From NCBI GenBank assembly GCA_036489495.1, contig DASXFR010000036.1, forward strand, positions 1 to 37,593: DNA of 37,593 nt. Direction: 5' to 3'. The translations under genes were made by a program, and so were the position numbers. Positions 1-8,872 of the stretch are shown here, in pieces (within the stretch, counting starts at the first letter, position 1; each line of letters begins with the position of its first letter). A model generated the notes under the pieces. That model had not been told where the DNA came from, did no database searches, and saw only the letters and a program-made list of their open reading frames with translations. This stretch comes from DASZIT01 sp036489495. GTDB taxonomy: Bacteria; Actinomycetota; Acidimicrobiia; Acidimicrobiales; RAAP-2.

Positions 1-638
1 CGATTGCCGAACCGGGCGGTGGGGATGGTGAGCAGTTCCCGCTTCTCGGCGAAGTAGGAGGCGAAGAAGATGCAGAGGACGATCTTGGCCAGCTCCACCG
101 GTTGGAACTCCAGCGAGCCGAGGTGGATCCAGAGCCGGGCCCCGTTGATGTTGGCGCCGAGATGGGGGACCAGCGGCAGCAACAGCAGGCCCACCCCGAC
201 GATCAGCAGCAGGTAGCGGTAGCGGTCGAGGTCTCGGGACCGGCGGACCACGAAGAGGGTCAGGACGTAGGCCCCCACCCCGACCGCCGTCCAGGTGGCC
301 TGCAGCGGGGCGTAGTGGGTCTGGGGCGTCGGGTAGAGGTCGAGCCGCACGATCATCGTGTAGCCGATGCCGTTCAGGAGGAAGGCGATCGGCAAGATGG
401 CGGCGTTGGCATTCGGGGCCAGCACCCGGTTGGCCATGTGGGCCACCGCCGCCAGCACCAGCATGAGGATGAGCAGCGGTATCGAGTCCGACGGCAACTT
501 CTTGGTGTTCCCGAGGACCATCAGGGTGTAGGTGGCCACGATGATGAACGAGGCGAACACCAGCAGGCCCAGCTCGGTGCGGCGCCGCGCCTTCACCCCC
601 CGGATCCGCGGTTTCGTCTGAGGGTTTCGCAACGACAT
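1..638 (-). CDS. FtsW/RodA/SpoVE (SEDS) family protein, C-terminus cut by window edge
   Basis: Only the first 212 codons are present; the gene runs off the left edge. Translation of the minus strand from the ATG at 638 gives a basic cytoplasmic start (MSLRNPQTKPR), then several hydrophobic segments and the SEDS signature NGARLWIHLG followed by FQPVELAKI at about residues 164-184. SEDS proteins are membrane peptidoglycan glycosyltransferases that polymerise lipid II, RodA in elongation and FtsW in division. The roughly 100-residue membrane region ahead of the signature resembles the long actinobacterial form usually found beside pbpA and Ser/Thr kinase genes, so RodA-like is my preference, but the deciding neighbours lie outside the window. 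No strong Shine-Dalgarno site precedes the ATG. Confidence 0.85.
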   Translation of the reverse strand, partial: MSLRNPQTKPRIRGVKARRRTELGLLVFASFIIVATYTLMVLGNTKKLPSDSIPLLILMLVLAAVAHMANRVLAPNANAAILPIAFLLNGIGYTMIVRLDLYPTPQTHYAPLQATWTAVGVGAYVLTLFVVRRSRDLDRYRYLLLIVGVGLLLLPLVPHLGANINGARLWIHLGSLEFQPVELAKIVLCIFFASYFAEKRELLTIPTARFGN

Positions 639-693
639 CCGCGGCACGGAGGGATCCTACCGGCGCCATCGCCCAGGTCGCGGACACCGGAGG

Positions 694-715
694 CCCAGTG
701 AAGCCGTCACCTGGG
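694..715 (-). terminator. Hairpin between the LPG-synthase-like gene and the FtsW/RodA gene
   Basis: CCCAGTGA (694-701) pairs with TCA-C-CTGGG (707-715) around the loop AGCCG, with one bulged base. It sits in the 103-base gap between two minus-strand genes. There is no clear T-run, so it is terminator-like or a processing hairpin only. Confidence 0.35.
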
Positions 716-741
716 CTCGAACCCGCCAACCCCACCCGGGG

Positions 742-2148
742 CTAGTGGTTCGGCTCCTCCCCGTCGACCCGGAAGCTGCCCTGGGCGGGCCCGGGATCGC
801 GGGCCGACAGCGGCGCCTGGGACGCATCGACGCCCTGACCCTCGGCACCTGCGTCGTCGCCTTCTCTGCCGGAGGACGCGCCGGAGGAGCCGTTGGGGGA
901 GGCGGCGGCGGCCCGGCCGTTGGAGGCCGGTACCTCGACATCGTCGACGGGATTGGTACCGCGCCGAAGGTGGTACCGATGCAGGAAGAAGAGGTGCAGC
1001 CGCCGGTAGAAGGTGCCCCGCTCGAACTGGAGCGACGCGTAGGCCAGGCCCCCGAAGGGGATGGGGAGCCAGAAGTTCACCGCCCGGTAGGCCAGCACCG
1101 CCGAGAGAGCCTGGTCGGCGGTGGGACCGAAGCTGGTGATCATCGAGACCAGGACGAACTCGACGATCCCCAATCCGCCGGGGGTGATCGGGATCGCCGC
1201 CAGCACGTTGGCCAGCCCGTAGGCGACCATCAGGTCCACCGGCGAGATGAAATGGGAGAAGGCACCCACAAAGACCCAGAGCGAGGCGGCGTCCAGCAGC
1301 CAGTTGGCCGCGGCCCATATCAACGCCCGATAGAGCAACGGCCGGTTCTCCAACAGCAGAGCGAACCGGTTGGCCACCCCCTCCACCGACTCGGCGATCC
1401 GGTCGGGATGCCGGAAGTGGAGCCGGACGGCGATCCGCCGGACCAGATCCTTGGCCCGGTCCTGGCCGCGGGTGAGCAGATAGAAGACGCCCCCGAAGGC
1501 GGTCATCACGATGACCCCCAACGCCGCCGCCACCGTGACCAGAATCGACACCGAGACGCTGGCGCCGCCGGTGTGGCCGGTGGGCGGGTGGAAGCCGTGG
1601 AGGACCAGGAAGACCACCAGGCTCAGCCAGAACAGGGCGTTGAGGACCACGGCCGAGCCGATGCCCTGGGTGGCGAGGGCGAACCCGGAGTCCCCGGGAC
1701 TGACGCCCGACTGGGTAGCCAGCCGGTACCACAACGCCGCTCCCGGGGCCCCGCCTCCGGGGGACACGTGATTGAGGGCGAGGGTGGACAGGTTGATCCG
1801 GAACACCCGGAACCGGCTGAGCGCCCCGGGGGGGAGGACGGTGCGGGTGAGCTCGGTGTAGGCACCCAGAGCCCCGATCTGGAGGAGGAGCCCGAGGGCG
1901 ACGTACTGGAAGCGGATGTGGCCGAGGGACTCGACTTCGCTCCGGTGACTGGCCAAAAGCGGGAGGGCGATGTAGAAGGCGAACAGGAAGGCGATCACCA
2001 GGCCGACGCTGATCCGCACCTCACGGCGGACGAAGGGGCCGCGATGCCACCAGCGCCGCCGATGCCTCGGCGCCGGCGGCTGCGTGGGTGTGTCCGACCC
2101 GTCCTTCAGGCCTGGTTCCTGCCCCATGCCGACAGCCATTCCCTTCAT
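742..2148 (-). CDS. Lysylphosphatidylglycerol synthase TM-region (UPF0104) family membrane protein
   Basis: A 468-residue polytopic membrane protein. After a cytoplasmic basic leader it has about eight hydrophobic segments, with family-typical stretches such as RINLSTLALNHVSPGGGAPG and the late segment ITPGGLGIVEF. This is the membrane domain family of MprF/AglD-type proteins, which act as flippases or in lipid-linked transfer. No aminoacyl-transferase domain is attached, so the substrate is unknown. The last 70 or so residues are low-complexity and acidic, probably disordered. The ATG at 2148 is preferred over upstream codons because an AAGG motif lies 9 bases before it and the upstream 26 residues are arginine-rich noise. 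It is divergent from the PerM-like gene, with a 41-base gap. Confidence 0.8.
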   Translation of the reverse strand: MKGMAVGMGQEPGLKDGSDTPTQPPAPRHRRRWWHRGPFVRREVRISVGLVIAFLFAFYIALPLLASHRSEVESLGHIRFQYVALGLLLQIGALGAYTELTRTVLPPGALSRFRVFRINLSTLALNHVSPGGGAPGAALWYRLATQSGVSPGDSGFALATQGIGSAVVLNALFWLSLVVFLVLHGFHPPTGHTGGASVSVSILVTVAAALGVIVMTAFGGVFYLLTRGQDRAKDLVRRIAVRLHFRHPDRIAESVEGVANRFALLLENRPLLYRALIWAAANWLLDAASLWVFVGAFSHFISPVDLMVAYGLANVLAAIPITPGGLGIVEFVLVSMITSFGPTADQALSAVLAYRAVNFWLPIPFGGLAYASLQFERGTFYRRLHLFFLHRYHLRRGTNPVDDVEVPASNGRAAAASPNGSSGASSGREGDDAGAEGQGVDASQAPLSARDPGPAQGSFRVDGEEPNH

Positions 2149-2189
2149 GTTGGCACGCCTTCGACGGGGTGACCTGCCATGCTGGTGCC

Positions 2190-3467
2190 ATGACCGACCC
2201 GGTAGCCGGCGGCGACGACAAGGCAACTGGTCACCGGGGATCCCGCTGGCAGCGCCTGCTGAATTCGGCGCAGGCCAAGGGGGTTCCGCTCCGCACCATC
2301 CTCACCATCGATGCGGTGGTCATCATCACCTGGGTGGCCTACCGCCTACTCGGACGGCTGCGGGAGATCATTCTCTGGCTCCTGATCGCCGCCTTCATCG
2401 CCCTGGTGCTCAACCCGGCGGTGGTCTTCCTCCAGCGTCACCGGCGGAGCCGGGGCCAGGCGGTGGGCATCGTGTTCTTGGTCGCACTGCTGGCGTTCAT
2501 CGGTCTGTTGGGCCTGTTCGGCTACCCGCTGGTCAACGCGCTATCCCATTTCGCCACAAAATTACCCTCCATGGTCAGCCAGCTCGAAAAGGGCCACGGT
2601 CAGCTGGCCCGCACCCTCCAGCACTTCCACCTGCTCACCTGGGTCCAGACCAACGCCCCCAAGCTCCAGAGCGCCGCCCAGAAGCTCGGCAAGCCGGCAC
2701 TGAGCGTGGGCGCCAACGTCGGCAAGGCCGTCCTCTCCACCATGCTGGCCCTGTTCACCATCGCCTTCCTGTCGCTGTTCATGCTCATCTATGCGCCGAA
2801 CATGCGAAGTGCCCTCCTCCGGACGATGGAACCGAAGCGGCGCCAGACGGTGGAGGAGGTCGGGACCCGGGTGTCGCAGGCGGTCACCTCCTATGTGTTG
2901 GGCACCGTGGCGCTGTCACTGGCGTTCGGGGTGGTGGTGTTCGTGACCCTGGCCATCCTCGGGGTGCCCTTCGCCCTCCTCATCGGCTTGTGGGTCGCCC
3001 TGGTGGCGATGATCCCCCTGGTCGGCGGGTTGATCGCCGCGATTCCCAGCGTGCTCATCGCCCTCCTCCACTCTCCGACCGCCGCGCTGGTGATGCTGGT
3101 GGTGTTCATCGGGTTCCAGCTGGTCGAGAACCACTTCCTCTACCCGATCGTCATGGCCAGGACCGTTCGCATGAATCCCCTCCTGGTCCTCCTCTCGGTG
3201 TTGATCGGGGCCAACCTCGGCGGGGTGTTCGGATCGGCCCTCGGGGCGCTGGCCGGCGCCCTGGCCGCCATTCCGATCGGGGCGGCCGTCCAGGTGATCG
3301 TCAAGGAGGTGTGGCTGGAGACCCGGGCCGAGGAGGCATCCGGCGACGGGACGTCGTCCCTCGGCTCCGGACTCCTCCCCGCCCCGACCGGGCCGGACTC
3401 CCCGCACGGGAACGGGATCGACCATGCCGAGGACCCCGCTCACGTTGACGGCAGACCCGTCCCCTAA
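2190..3467 (+). CDS. AI-2E/PerM family transporter
   Basis: A 425-residue membrane protein with seven or eight hydrophobic helices. Two begin at about residue 35 (TILTIDAVVIITWVAYRLLG) and continue with LLIAAFIALVLNPAVVFLQR. A central soluble, amphipathic stretch follows (residues 125-185), then a conserved late block including FVTLAILGVPFALLIGLWVA and LIGANLGGVFGSALGALAG. This is the DUF20/PerM family, related to the AI-2 exporter TqsA and to sodium/proton antiporters; the actual substrate cannot be inferred. Start: ATG at 2190, with CATGCT six bases ahead as a weak leaderless-type -10. The upstream in-frame codons overlap the divergent gene and lack family features. Confidence 0.82.
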   Translation: MTDPVAGGDDKATGHRGSRWQRLLNSAQAKGVPLRTILTIDAVVIITWVAYRLLGRLREIILWLLIAAFIALVLNPAVVFLQRHRRSRGQAVGIVFLVALLAFIGLLGLFGYPLVNALSHFATKLPSMVSQLEKGHGQLARTLQHFHLLTWVQTNAPKLQSAAQKLGKPALSVGANVGKAVLSTMLALFTIAFLSLFMLIYAPNMRSALLRTMEPKRRQTVEEVGTRVSQAVTSYVLGTVALSLAFGVVVFVTLAILGVPFALLIGLWVALVAMIPLVGGLIAAIPSVLIALLHSPTAALVMLVVFIGFQLVENHFLYPIVMARTVRMNPLLVLLSVLIGANLGGVFGSALGALAGALAAIPIGAAVQVIVKEVWLETRAEEASGDGTSSLGSGLLPAPTGPDSPHGNGIDHAEDPAHVDGRPVP

Positions 3468-3470
3468 ACT
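3465..3470 (+). promoter_or_regulatory. Leaderless-type -10 box for the glycosyltransferase gene
   Basis: TAAACT lies exactly six bases before the GTG start at 3477. Its first three bases are also the TAA stop codon of the upstream PerM-like gene. No convincing -35 box was seen. Confidence 0.5.
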
Positions 3471-3476
3471 GCCGAA

Positions 3477-4253
3477 GTGCAGGTTTTGGTCGTCATCCCC
3501 ACCTACAACGAAGCCGAGAACATCGAGGGCGTGCTCCACAAGGTCCGGGGGGCGCTTCCCGAGGCCACCGTGCTGGTGGTCGACGATGGGAGCCCGGATG
3601 GCACCGGGGATATGGCCGAGACGGTGGGGAGCCAGATCGGCAACATCGAGGTCCTCCGCCGATCCGAGAAGGGGGGGCTGGGAAGCGCCTACCGGGCCGG
3701 ATTCCGCTGGGGCCTCGAACGGGGGTTCGATGTCTGCGTCGAGATGGACGCCGACCTGTCCCACGACCCCGACGCCCTCCCCGACCTGGTGGCCCCGCTC
3801 GACGGTGTCGGCGATCCGCACCATCGGGTCGAACTGGTCATCGGTTCGCGGTACATCCCCGGGGGGTCGATTCCGAAGTGGGCCTGGCACCGGCGGCTCC
3901 TCTCCCGGGGCGGCAACGTCTATGCCTCCGCCCTCCTGGGCCTGGGGGTCACCGACTCGACGGCCGGATTTCGTGCCTACGCCGCCACCGTGCTCCGGCG
4001 GATTGTCCTCGACGACATTCGGGCGGAGGGCTATGGGTTCCAGATCGAGATGACCTATCAGGCCAAGCGGGCGGGCGCGGCGATTGCCGAAGTTCCGATC
4101 CGGTTCGTCGACCGGACCCAGGGCGAGTCGAAGATGTCGACCTTCATCGTGGTGGAGGCGTTCGGGCTGGTCACCTGGTGGGGGATCCAGCGGATCCTCG
4201 GCATCGCCGGCGGGAGGCGTCGGGCGCCGGTGGGTGAATTGCGCAGCCGGTGA
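3477..4253 (+). CDS. Polyprenol-phosphate mannosyltransferase-like GT2 glycosyltransferase (DPM1/Ppm1 type)
   Basis: A 258-residue soluble GT-A glycosyltransferase. It begins almost directly with VVIPTYNEAENI, then DDGSPDGT (nucleotide-sugar site), MDADLSHDP (DxD-like metal site) and GSRYIPGG, the order seen in dolichol/polyprenol-phosphate mannose synthases. Such enzymes move mannose from GDP-mannose to polyprenyl phosphate for lipid-linked glycan or protein mannosylation. No C-terminal membrane domain or fused Lnt domain is present, unlike mycobacterial Ppm1. Glucosyl or other sugar specificity cannot be excluded. The GTG start is fixed by the immediate start of the Rossmann-like motif and by the -10 box six bases before it. 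It overlaps the next gene by four bases (GTGA). Confidence 0.85.
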   Translation: MQVLVVIPTYNEAENIEGVLHKVRGALPEATVLVVDDGSPDGTGDMAETVGSQIGNIEVLRRSEKGGLGSAYRAGFRWGLERGFDVCVEMDADLSHDPDALPDLVAPLDGVGDPHHRVELVIGSRYIPGGSIPKWAWHRRLLSRGGNVYASALLGLGVTDSTAGFRAYAATVLRRIVLDDIRAEGYGFQIEMTYQAKRAGAAIAEVPIRFVDRTQGESKMSTFIVVEAFGLVTWWGIQRILGIAGGRRRAPVGELRSR

Positions 4254-4960
4254 GCGATTCGGGAAACGATCCCGGCACTGGTCGTATTCTCATCGTCGAT
4301 GATGAGCCGTACATCACCGACGTCCTGGCCGCCGCCCTGGAGTTCGAGGGGTTCGAAACCGAAGTGGCCGCCACTGGCTCCCAGGCCATCGCCATGGCCG
4401 GCGCCGGTCAGCAGGATCTGATCGTCCTCGACGTGATGCTTCCCGATGTCGAAGGCACCGAGGTGTGCCGCCTGCTTCGCGCCTCGGGGGTCGTCACCCC
4501 GGTGCTGTTCCTCACCGCTCGGGACACCGTCACCGACAAGGTGGCCGGGCTGGAAATTGGTGACGACTACGTCACCAAGCCGTTCAGCATCGACGAATTG
4601 GTGGCCCGGATCCGGGCCGTGCTCCGAAGAGCCCGGTCGGAATCGACCGAGTCCGACGGCCGCCGGCGATTCGCCGACCTGGTCATGGATGACGAGACCC
4701 GGGAGGTATGGCGGGCCGGAGAACCCATCGTCCTCACCGCTACCGAGTTCAACCTCCTGTGGTACCTGCTGGTCAACTCCCGGCGGGTGATGTCGAAGTC
4801 GGACATTCTCGACGCGGTGTGGGACTACGACTTCGACGGAGACCCCAATATCGTCGAGACCTACATCTCCTATCTGCGGAAGAAAGTTGATTGTTACGAT
4901 CCGCCGCTGGTGCACACCATCCGGCGGGTCGGCTACAGCCTGCGGGAGCCTCGGAAGTGA
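4250..4960 (+). CDS. OmpR/PhoB-family response regulator
   Basis: A 236-residue two-domain regulator. The receiver domain (residues 12-125) has the acidic pair D17-D18, phosphoacceptor D61 in IVLDVMLP, switch T89 and K110 in VTKPF. The C-terminal winged helix (about 140-235) ends with the typical VETYISYLRKKVD and HTIRRVGYSLR. It should bind DNA as a dimer after phosphorylation by the kinase encoded just downstream. The GTG start overlaps the stop of the glycosyltransferase, so the two are probably translated together. It resembles the TrcR/MprA/TcrX group of actinobacterial regulators, but the target genes and signal are unknown. Confidence 0.93.
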   Translation: MSDSGNDPGTGRILIVDDEPYITDVLAAALEFEGFETEVAATGSQAIAMAGAGQQDLIVLDVMLPDVEGTEVCRLLRASGVVTPVLFLTARDTVTDKVAGLEIGDDYVTKPFSIDELVARIRAVLRRARSESTESDGRRRFADLVMDDETREVWRAGEPIVLTATEFNLLWYLLVNSRRVMSKSDILDAVWDYDFDGDPNIVETYISYLRKKVDCYDPPLVHTIRRVGYSLREPRK

Positions 4961-5000
4961 CCCGGCCGGCGTCCGTCAACGACATGCGGGGGGAACGACC

Positions 5001-6581
5001 GTGACCCTCCGGCGTCGGCTGGTTGCCTCCATGATCATCCTGGTGGCCCTGGGTCTCGCCGCCATGGACTTCGTCACCCTCAATTCGCTCCGCTCCTATC
5101 TGTACGGCCGGACCGATGACCAGTTGAATGCCGCCCATGCCCTGGTCCAGGATTTTGTCGTCCGGGCCGACACCCGGGGCCTGACGGTCACCTCGGGCGA
5201 GATCGACTCCCGGGTGAGTCCGGAGATCTACGTGGAGATCTTCGATGCCGCCGGCCAGATCGTGGTGTCCCGGCCCTCTGGCTCCACCACCGCCCGGGAC
5301 CCGGCGCCCCGCCTTCCGGCCCGGTTGCCGGTGCAGCCGACGCTGTCGGTCCAGCAGCAGTCGAAGTCGCACGGGAGTTATCACCCGGACACCAACTCGG
5401 TGAACGTCACCTCCCAGGCGAACAACGGTCCCGAGTACCGGTTGCAGGCATCCGCCCTCCCGGGGGGGACGCTGGTGGTGGCCACCCGACTCGACTCCGT
5501 CAACGCCACTCTCACCTCCCTGCGAAATATTGTCCTGGCGGTGTCGGGAGCGGTGGTCGTCGCCCTGTTCGTGCTCATGATGCTGTTGATCCGCCGGGGC
5601 CTGCTTCCGCTCGAGGCGATGACCAAGGAAGCCGATGCCATTTCCGCCGGTGACCTGACTCGTCGGGTCGAACCCTCCGATCCCGAGACGGAGATCGGCC
5701 GGTTGGGCCGAGCCCTGAACGCCATGCTCTCCCAAATCGAGGCGGCGTTCGCCCAACGAACGATGTCCGAGGATCGTCTGCGACGGTTCCTGGCCGACGC
5801 CTCTCACGAGCTGCGAACGCCGCTGACGTCGGTTCGCGGCTACGCCGAGCTGTTGCGCAAGGATGCCTTGCACGGGGACGACGACCGGGAACGGGCACTG
5901 ACCCGCATCGAGAGTGAGTCGGCTCGGATGAGTGTGCTGGTCGAGGACCTCCTCACCTTGGCCCGGTTGGGCGAGGGCCCCGAACCCGAACGGGTCCGGA
6001 TCGACCTGGTGCCCCTGGTCGCCGACGCCGCCACCGATGCCCGGGCCATGGACCCGGGTCGCCCCATCGCGGTGATCGCCCCGCTCCCTGTGCAAGTCGC
6101 CGCCGACGAGCAGGGTCTGCAGCAATTGATTCACAATCTCCTCGCCAACGCGCTGGTGCACACTCCCGCCGGCACGCCGGTGGAGGTGCGGGTGGTCAAG
6201 GAAGGCACCCGGGCCCGGCTCCGGGTCAGGGACCAAGGACCGGGGATGGACGTCGAACAGTCCAAGCGAGTTTTCGACCGCTTCTACCGGGCCAATGGTT
6301 CCGGTTCGGACGGGGGTTCGGGGCTCGGGTTATTCATCGTGGCCACCGTGGCCCGGACGCTCGGGGGCTACGTGACAGTCGACACCGCCCCGGGGAAGGG
6401 CGCCACCTTCGAGGTGGTGCTCCCGGTCTACGGAGCGGGTCCGATCGCCCCACCGGAGCCGGAGACGCCGGTGGCGGTGTCCGCCGGTCCCACCCCGGCA
6501 CCGGCCGATGAGCCACCGTCTCCGGTTGAACCGCCTCGGTCCGAGCCGCAAACCGGGGGCTCGCGTGCTGGCGACCATTGA
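5001..6581 (+). CDS. HAMP-containing sensor histidine kinase
   Basis: A 526-residue membrane histidine kinase, the partner of the preceding response regulator. TM1 covers about residues 9-28, an extracellular sensor region about 30-172 (no cysteines, Ser/Gln/Pro-rich centre), TM2 about 177-197 and HAMP about 198-250. The HisKA box is FLADASHELRTPLTSVRG with phosphoacceptor H269. The ATPase domain shows N (NLLANALVHTPAG), G1 (DQGPGMD) and G2 (GGSGLGLFIV) boxes. A Pro/Glu-rich tail of about 45 residues follows. The GTG at 5001 is chosen because GGGGGGAA lies five bases upstream and TM1 starts directly after it. An earlier in-frame start would overlap the regulator gene and add no domain. The signal is unknown. 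Confidence 0.92.
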   Translation: MTLRRRLVASMIILVALGLAAMDFVTLNSLRSYLYGRTDDQLNAAHALVQDFVVRADTRGLTVTSGEIDSRVSPEIYVEIFDAAGQIVVSRPSGSTTARDPAPRLPARLPVQPTLSVQQQSKSHGSYHPDTNSVNVTSQANNGPEYRLQASALPGGTLVVATRLDSVNATLTSLRNIVLAVSGAVVVALFVLMMLLIRRGLLPLEAMTKEADAISAGDLTRRVEPSDPETEIGRLGRALNAMLSQIEAAFAQRTMSEDRLRRFLADASHELRTPLTSVRGYAELLRKDALHGDDDRERALTRIESESARMSVLVEDLLTLARLGEGPEPERVRIDLVPLVADAATDARAMDPGRPIAVIAPLPVQVAADEQGLQQLIHNLLANALVHTPAGTPVEVRVVKEGTRARLRVRDQGPGMDVEQSKRVFDRFYRANGSGSDGGSGLGLFIVATVARTLGGYVTVDTAPGKGATFEVVLPVYGAGPIAPPEPETPVAVSAGPTPAPADEPPSPVEPPRSEPQTGGSRAGDH

Positions 6582-7467
6582 CACCGGATCCGGGCCTCCG
6601 GTGCTCCTGTTGCACGGCCAGCCGGGCAGCCGGGCGTCCTGGGCGCCGCTGGTCGGACTCCTGTCCCCGCGGTTTCGGGTGCTGGCTCCCGACCGTCCGG
6701 GCTACGGGGACACCGAGGTCGAGGCCATGGGCATGGCGGAGAACGCCGATGCCGCCGCGGAGTTTCTCCGGGCTCGGGAGACCGGCCCGGCCATCGTGGT
6801 CGGGCACAGCTGGTCGGGGGGAGTCGCCCTGTTGCTGGCCCATCGCCACCCCGACGCGGTCCGGGGCCTGGTGCTGGTCGGATCGGTGGGCACCGACGAC
6901 AGCGTGAACGGGCTGGACCGGCTGATGGTGGTGCCCGGGATCGGGGATGCCCTCACGGTGGGCGCCCTCACCGGTATCGGGGTGATCCTTCCCGGAGTCC
7001 GGAAGCGGTTGCATCGGATGAGCCGGTCGAGGCGGGGCCCGGCGCCAACCTCGGGCGGGGGCCCGGAATCGCCCACCGACCGATCCCGTCCGGCGGGGTC
7101 CGTCACTTCCAGAGCCCGCGCCTACGCGGCCGCGACCCTGCCCAATGAAGAGGTCCCCGGGGGGTGGCGGACATCCTGGGGCCGGGAACGACGAACGTTC
7201 ATGAGCGAACAGCGGGCCCTGCTCGACGAGCTGCCCGCCGTCACCGCCTCGTTGGCCGAGATCCGGGTCCCCACCGCGGTGGTGGCCGGCAGCTGGGACG
7301 TGGTGGTGCCACCCAGTGCCGCCCGGAGCCTGGCCGCCGCCATCCCCGGTGCCGAGCTGGTGATCATCCCCGAAGTCGGCCATTTCGTCGCCCGGGACGC
7401 CTCGTCCATCCTGGCCGAGGTCATCATCGACACCGATCGACGGGCCGGATCGCCCCGGCCGGAGTAA
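6565..7467 (+). CDS. Alpha/beta hydrolase
   Basis: About 300 residues of alpha/beta-hydrolase fold. It has the oxyanion-region HGQPGSRASW near the N-terminus, the nucleophile elbow GHSWSGG (Ser about residue 82), a conserved AGSWDVVVPP containing the likely acid, and the catalytic His in VGHFVARD. The middle (about 150-215) is a low-complexity, Pro/Gly/Arg-rich linker where most relatives have an alpha-helical cap, so the cap looks reduced or unusual. The substrate is unknown. Two starts are possible: ATG at 6508, and GTG at 6565, which has GGGGG five bases upstream and is preferred. Either overlaps the kinase gene, suggesting the same operon. Confidence 0.85.
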   Translation: MLATIDTGSGPPVLLLHGQPGSRASWAPLVGLLSPRFRVLAPDRPGYGDTEVEAMGMAENADAAAEFLRARETGPAIVVGHSWSGGVALLLAHRHPDAVRGLVLVGSVGTDDSVNGLDRLMVVPGIGDALTVGALTGIGVILPGVRKRLHRMSRSRRGPAPTSGGGPESPTDRSRPAGSVTSRARAYAAATLPNEEVPGGWRTSWGRERRTFMSEQRALLDELPAVTASLAEIRVPTAVVAGSWDVVVPPSAARSLAAAIPGAELVIIPEVGHFVARDASSILAEVIIDTDRRAGSPRPE

Positions 7468-7510
7468 CCGCGCGCCCGGCGCCAGCCTCGGCGGAACTGG
7501 AACCCTTGGC

Positions 7511-8872
7511 TCAGGGGATGGCGGGGAGCGGGAGCTGGCGAGGGGCGGTCGTGAAGGGAACGCCGGGAGCCAACGCGTCGAACACCGCGGTGAACTTGAG
7601 CGAGGTCTCCGCCAGTTCGGCGGCCGGTTCCGAGCCGTGGACGATGCCGACCCCGGCCACCAGCCGGGCCGTCGACCCGTTCAGCGTCGCCGCTCGGATG
7701 CCCACCACCCACCGCCCGTCGCCGTTGCCGTCGACGAACCCGACGGGTCCGGCGTAGGTGCCGCGAAGCTCGGATTCGAGTTTGCCGATGGTATCGACCG
7801 CCCGATCCGTCGGGACCCCCCCGACCGCCGGGGTCGGGTGGAGGGCGGACACCAGATCGAGGGCGGTGGGCACCTCACCATCGGGATGGTCGGCGGTCGG
7901 CCGCCGGAGGAGCACGCCATGAATGGAGGTTCCGAGATGCATGATGTTGTGGAGGCGGACCAGTGTCGGTTCGGCCGGGAGATCCAGGGACGAACACAGG
8001 GGGGCCAGGGCCTTCCCGATGGCCTCGGCCACCAGACGATGTTCGAGAGTCTCCTTGGTGGACGAACGGAAATCGGCGCCGTCCTGATCGGACATCCGAC
8101 CGGTGCTGCCGGCCAGCGGGCGGCAGTGCACCTGGTCACCGTGGCGTTCGACCAGCAGTTCCGGGCTGGCACCGACGAACTGTCCTTCCGGGGTGGGCAT
8201 CGAGAAGACGGTGCAGTTGGGCTCCATGGCCCGCCACCGATCGAGAAGCTCGGGAACCTCGATGGGTTGCTCGAGGTCGACGTCGACCTGTCGGGCCAGC
8301 ACCACCTTGGTCAGCTCGCCACGCTCGATGGAGGCGACGGCCTCAGCCACGATGTTGAGGAATTCATGGTCGGACGACAACGGCCGGACGACGGCCCCGG
8401 CGGTATCCTCCTCCCGATTCAGTGATTCCGAAAGCCGATCCGCCGTCGAAGCCGAAGGGTCGTGGCGGGCGGCGGCCAACTCGTCTCCAGGGTCACCGGC
8501 AAAGGCTCGTCCGACGACGGTCACCCACTCCTCGCCGTTCGAACGCCGCTCGTAGATGAGCTCGGGAACGACCAGGGACGTCGGTTCGGATCGATCGAAG
8601 GGAAGTGCCCCGAAGGCCATGACCGCCGATCCGGTTTCCCCGTCCTCATCGTCGCAGGGGATGGCGGCCAGGACCCGGCGGATCCGTTCGAGTCCGGAGG
8701 GTGCATCGAGCCCGTCCTCGAGGGGGAGGGTGAGGGCGGAACCGATGCCGACCAGGAGCCGGTCCCCGGAGTCGTAGAGGATCCCGGTGTTCCCGGCCAG
8801 GGCGTAGGGATCGATCGTCGGGCCGGGGGAAACCCGTCGGCGGACGGCGGACGGTGGGGGGGCGTTGGTCAT
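7511..8872 (-). CDS. menF: Isochorismate synthase MenF
   Basis: A 453-residue chorismate-utilising enzyme. The C-terminal chorismate-binding domain shows GELTKVVLARQVDV, FVGASPELLV, PLAGSTGRM, the Glu-bearing LESELRGTYAGPVGF and GVGIVHGSEP. These fit the MenF/EntC group (chorismate to isochorismate) rather than anthranilate synthase. The 4-base overlap (ATGA) with the menaquinone methyltransferase gene upstream supports a role in menaquinone rather than siderophore or salicylate synthesis. The start is the ATG at 8872; an upstream extension in the same frame runs through the methyltransferase gene and is not real. Confidence 0.9.
   Translation of the reverse strand: MTNAPPPSAVRRRVSPGPTIDPYALAGNTGILYDSGDRLLVGIGSALTLPLEDGLDAPSGLERIRRVLAAIPCDDEDGETGSAVMAFGALPFDRSEPTSLVVPELIYERRSNGEEWVTVVGRAFAGDPGDELAAARHDPSASTADRLSESLNREEDTAGAVVRPLSSDHEFLNIVAEAVASIERGELTKVVLARQVDVDLEQPIEVPELLDRWRAMEPNCTVFSMPTPEGQFVGASPELLVERHGDQVHCRPLAGSTGRMSDQDGADFRSSTKETLEHRLVAEAIGKALAPLCSSLDLPAEPTLVRLHNIMHLGTSIHGVLLRRPTADHPDGEVPTALDLVSALHPTPAVGGVPTDRAVDTIGKLESELRGTYAGPVGFVDGNGDGRWVVGIRAATLNGSTARLVAGVGIVHGSEPAAELAETSLKFTAVFDALAPGVPFTTAPRQLPLPAIP

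Noticed and set aside
706..735. T-arm-like GGGTTCGAGCCC on the minus strand
   Set aside because: No matching stems for a cloverleaf on either side; it is a short palindrome beside the hairpin at 694-715.
4773..6236. Long minus-strand open frame opposite the two-component genes
   Set aside because: It overlaps both a receiver/winged-helix gene and a kinase with all catalytic boxes; the antisense product has no recognisable domain.
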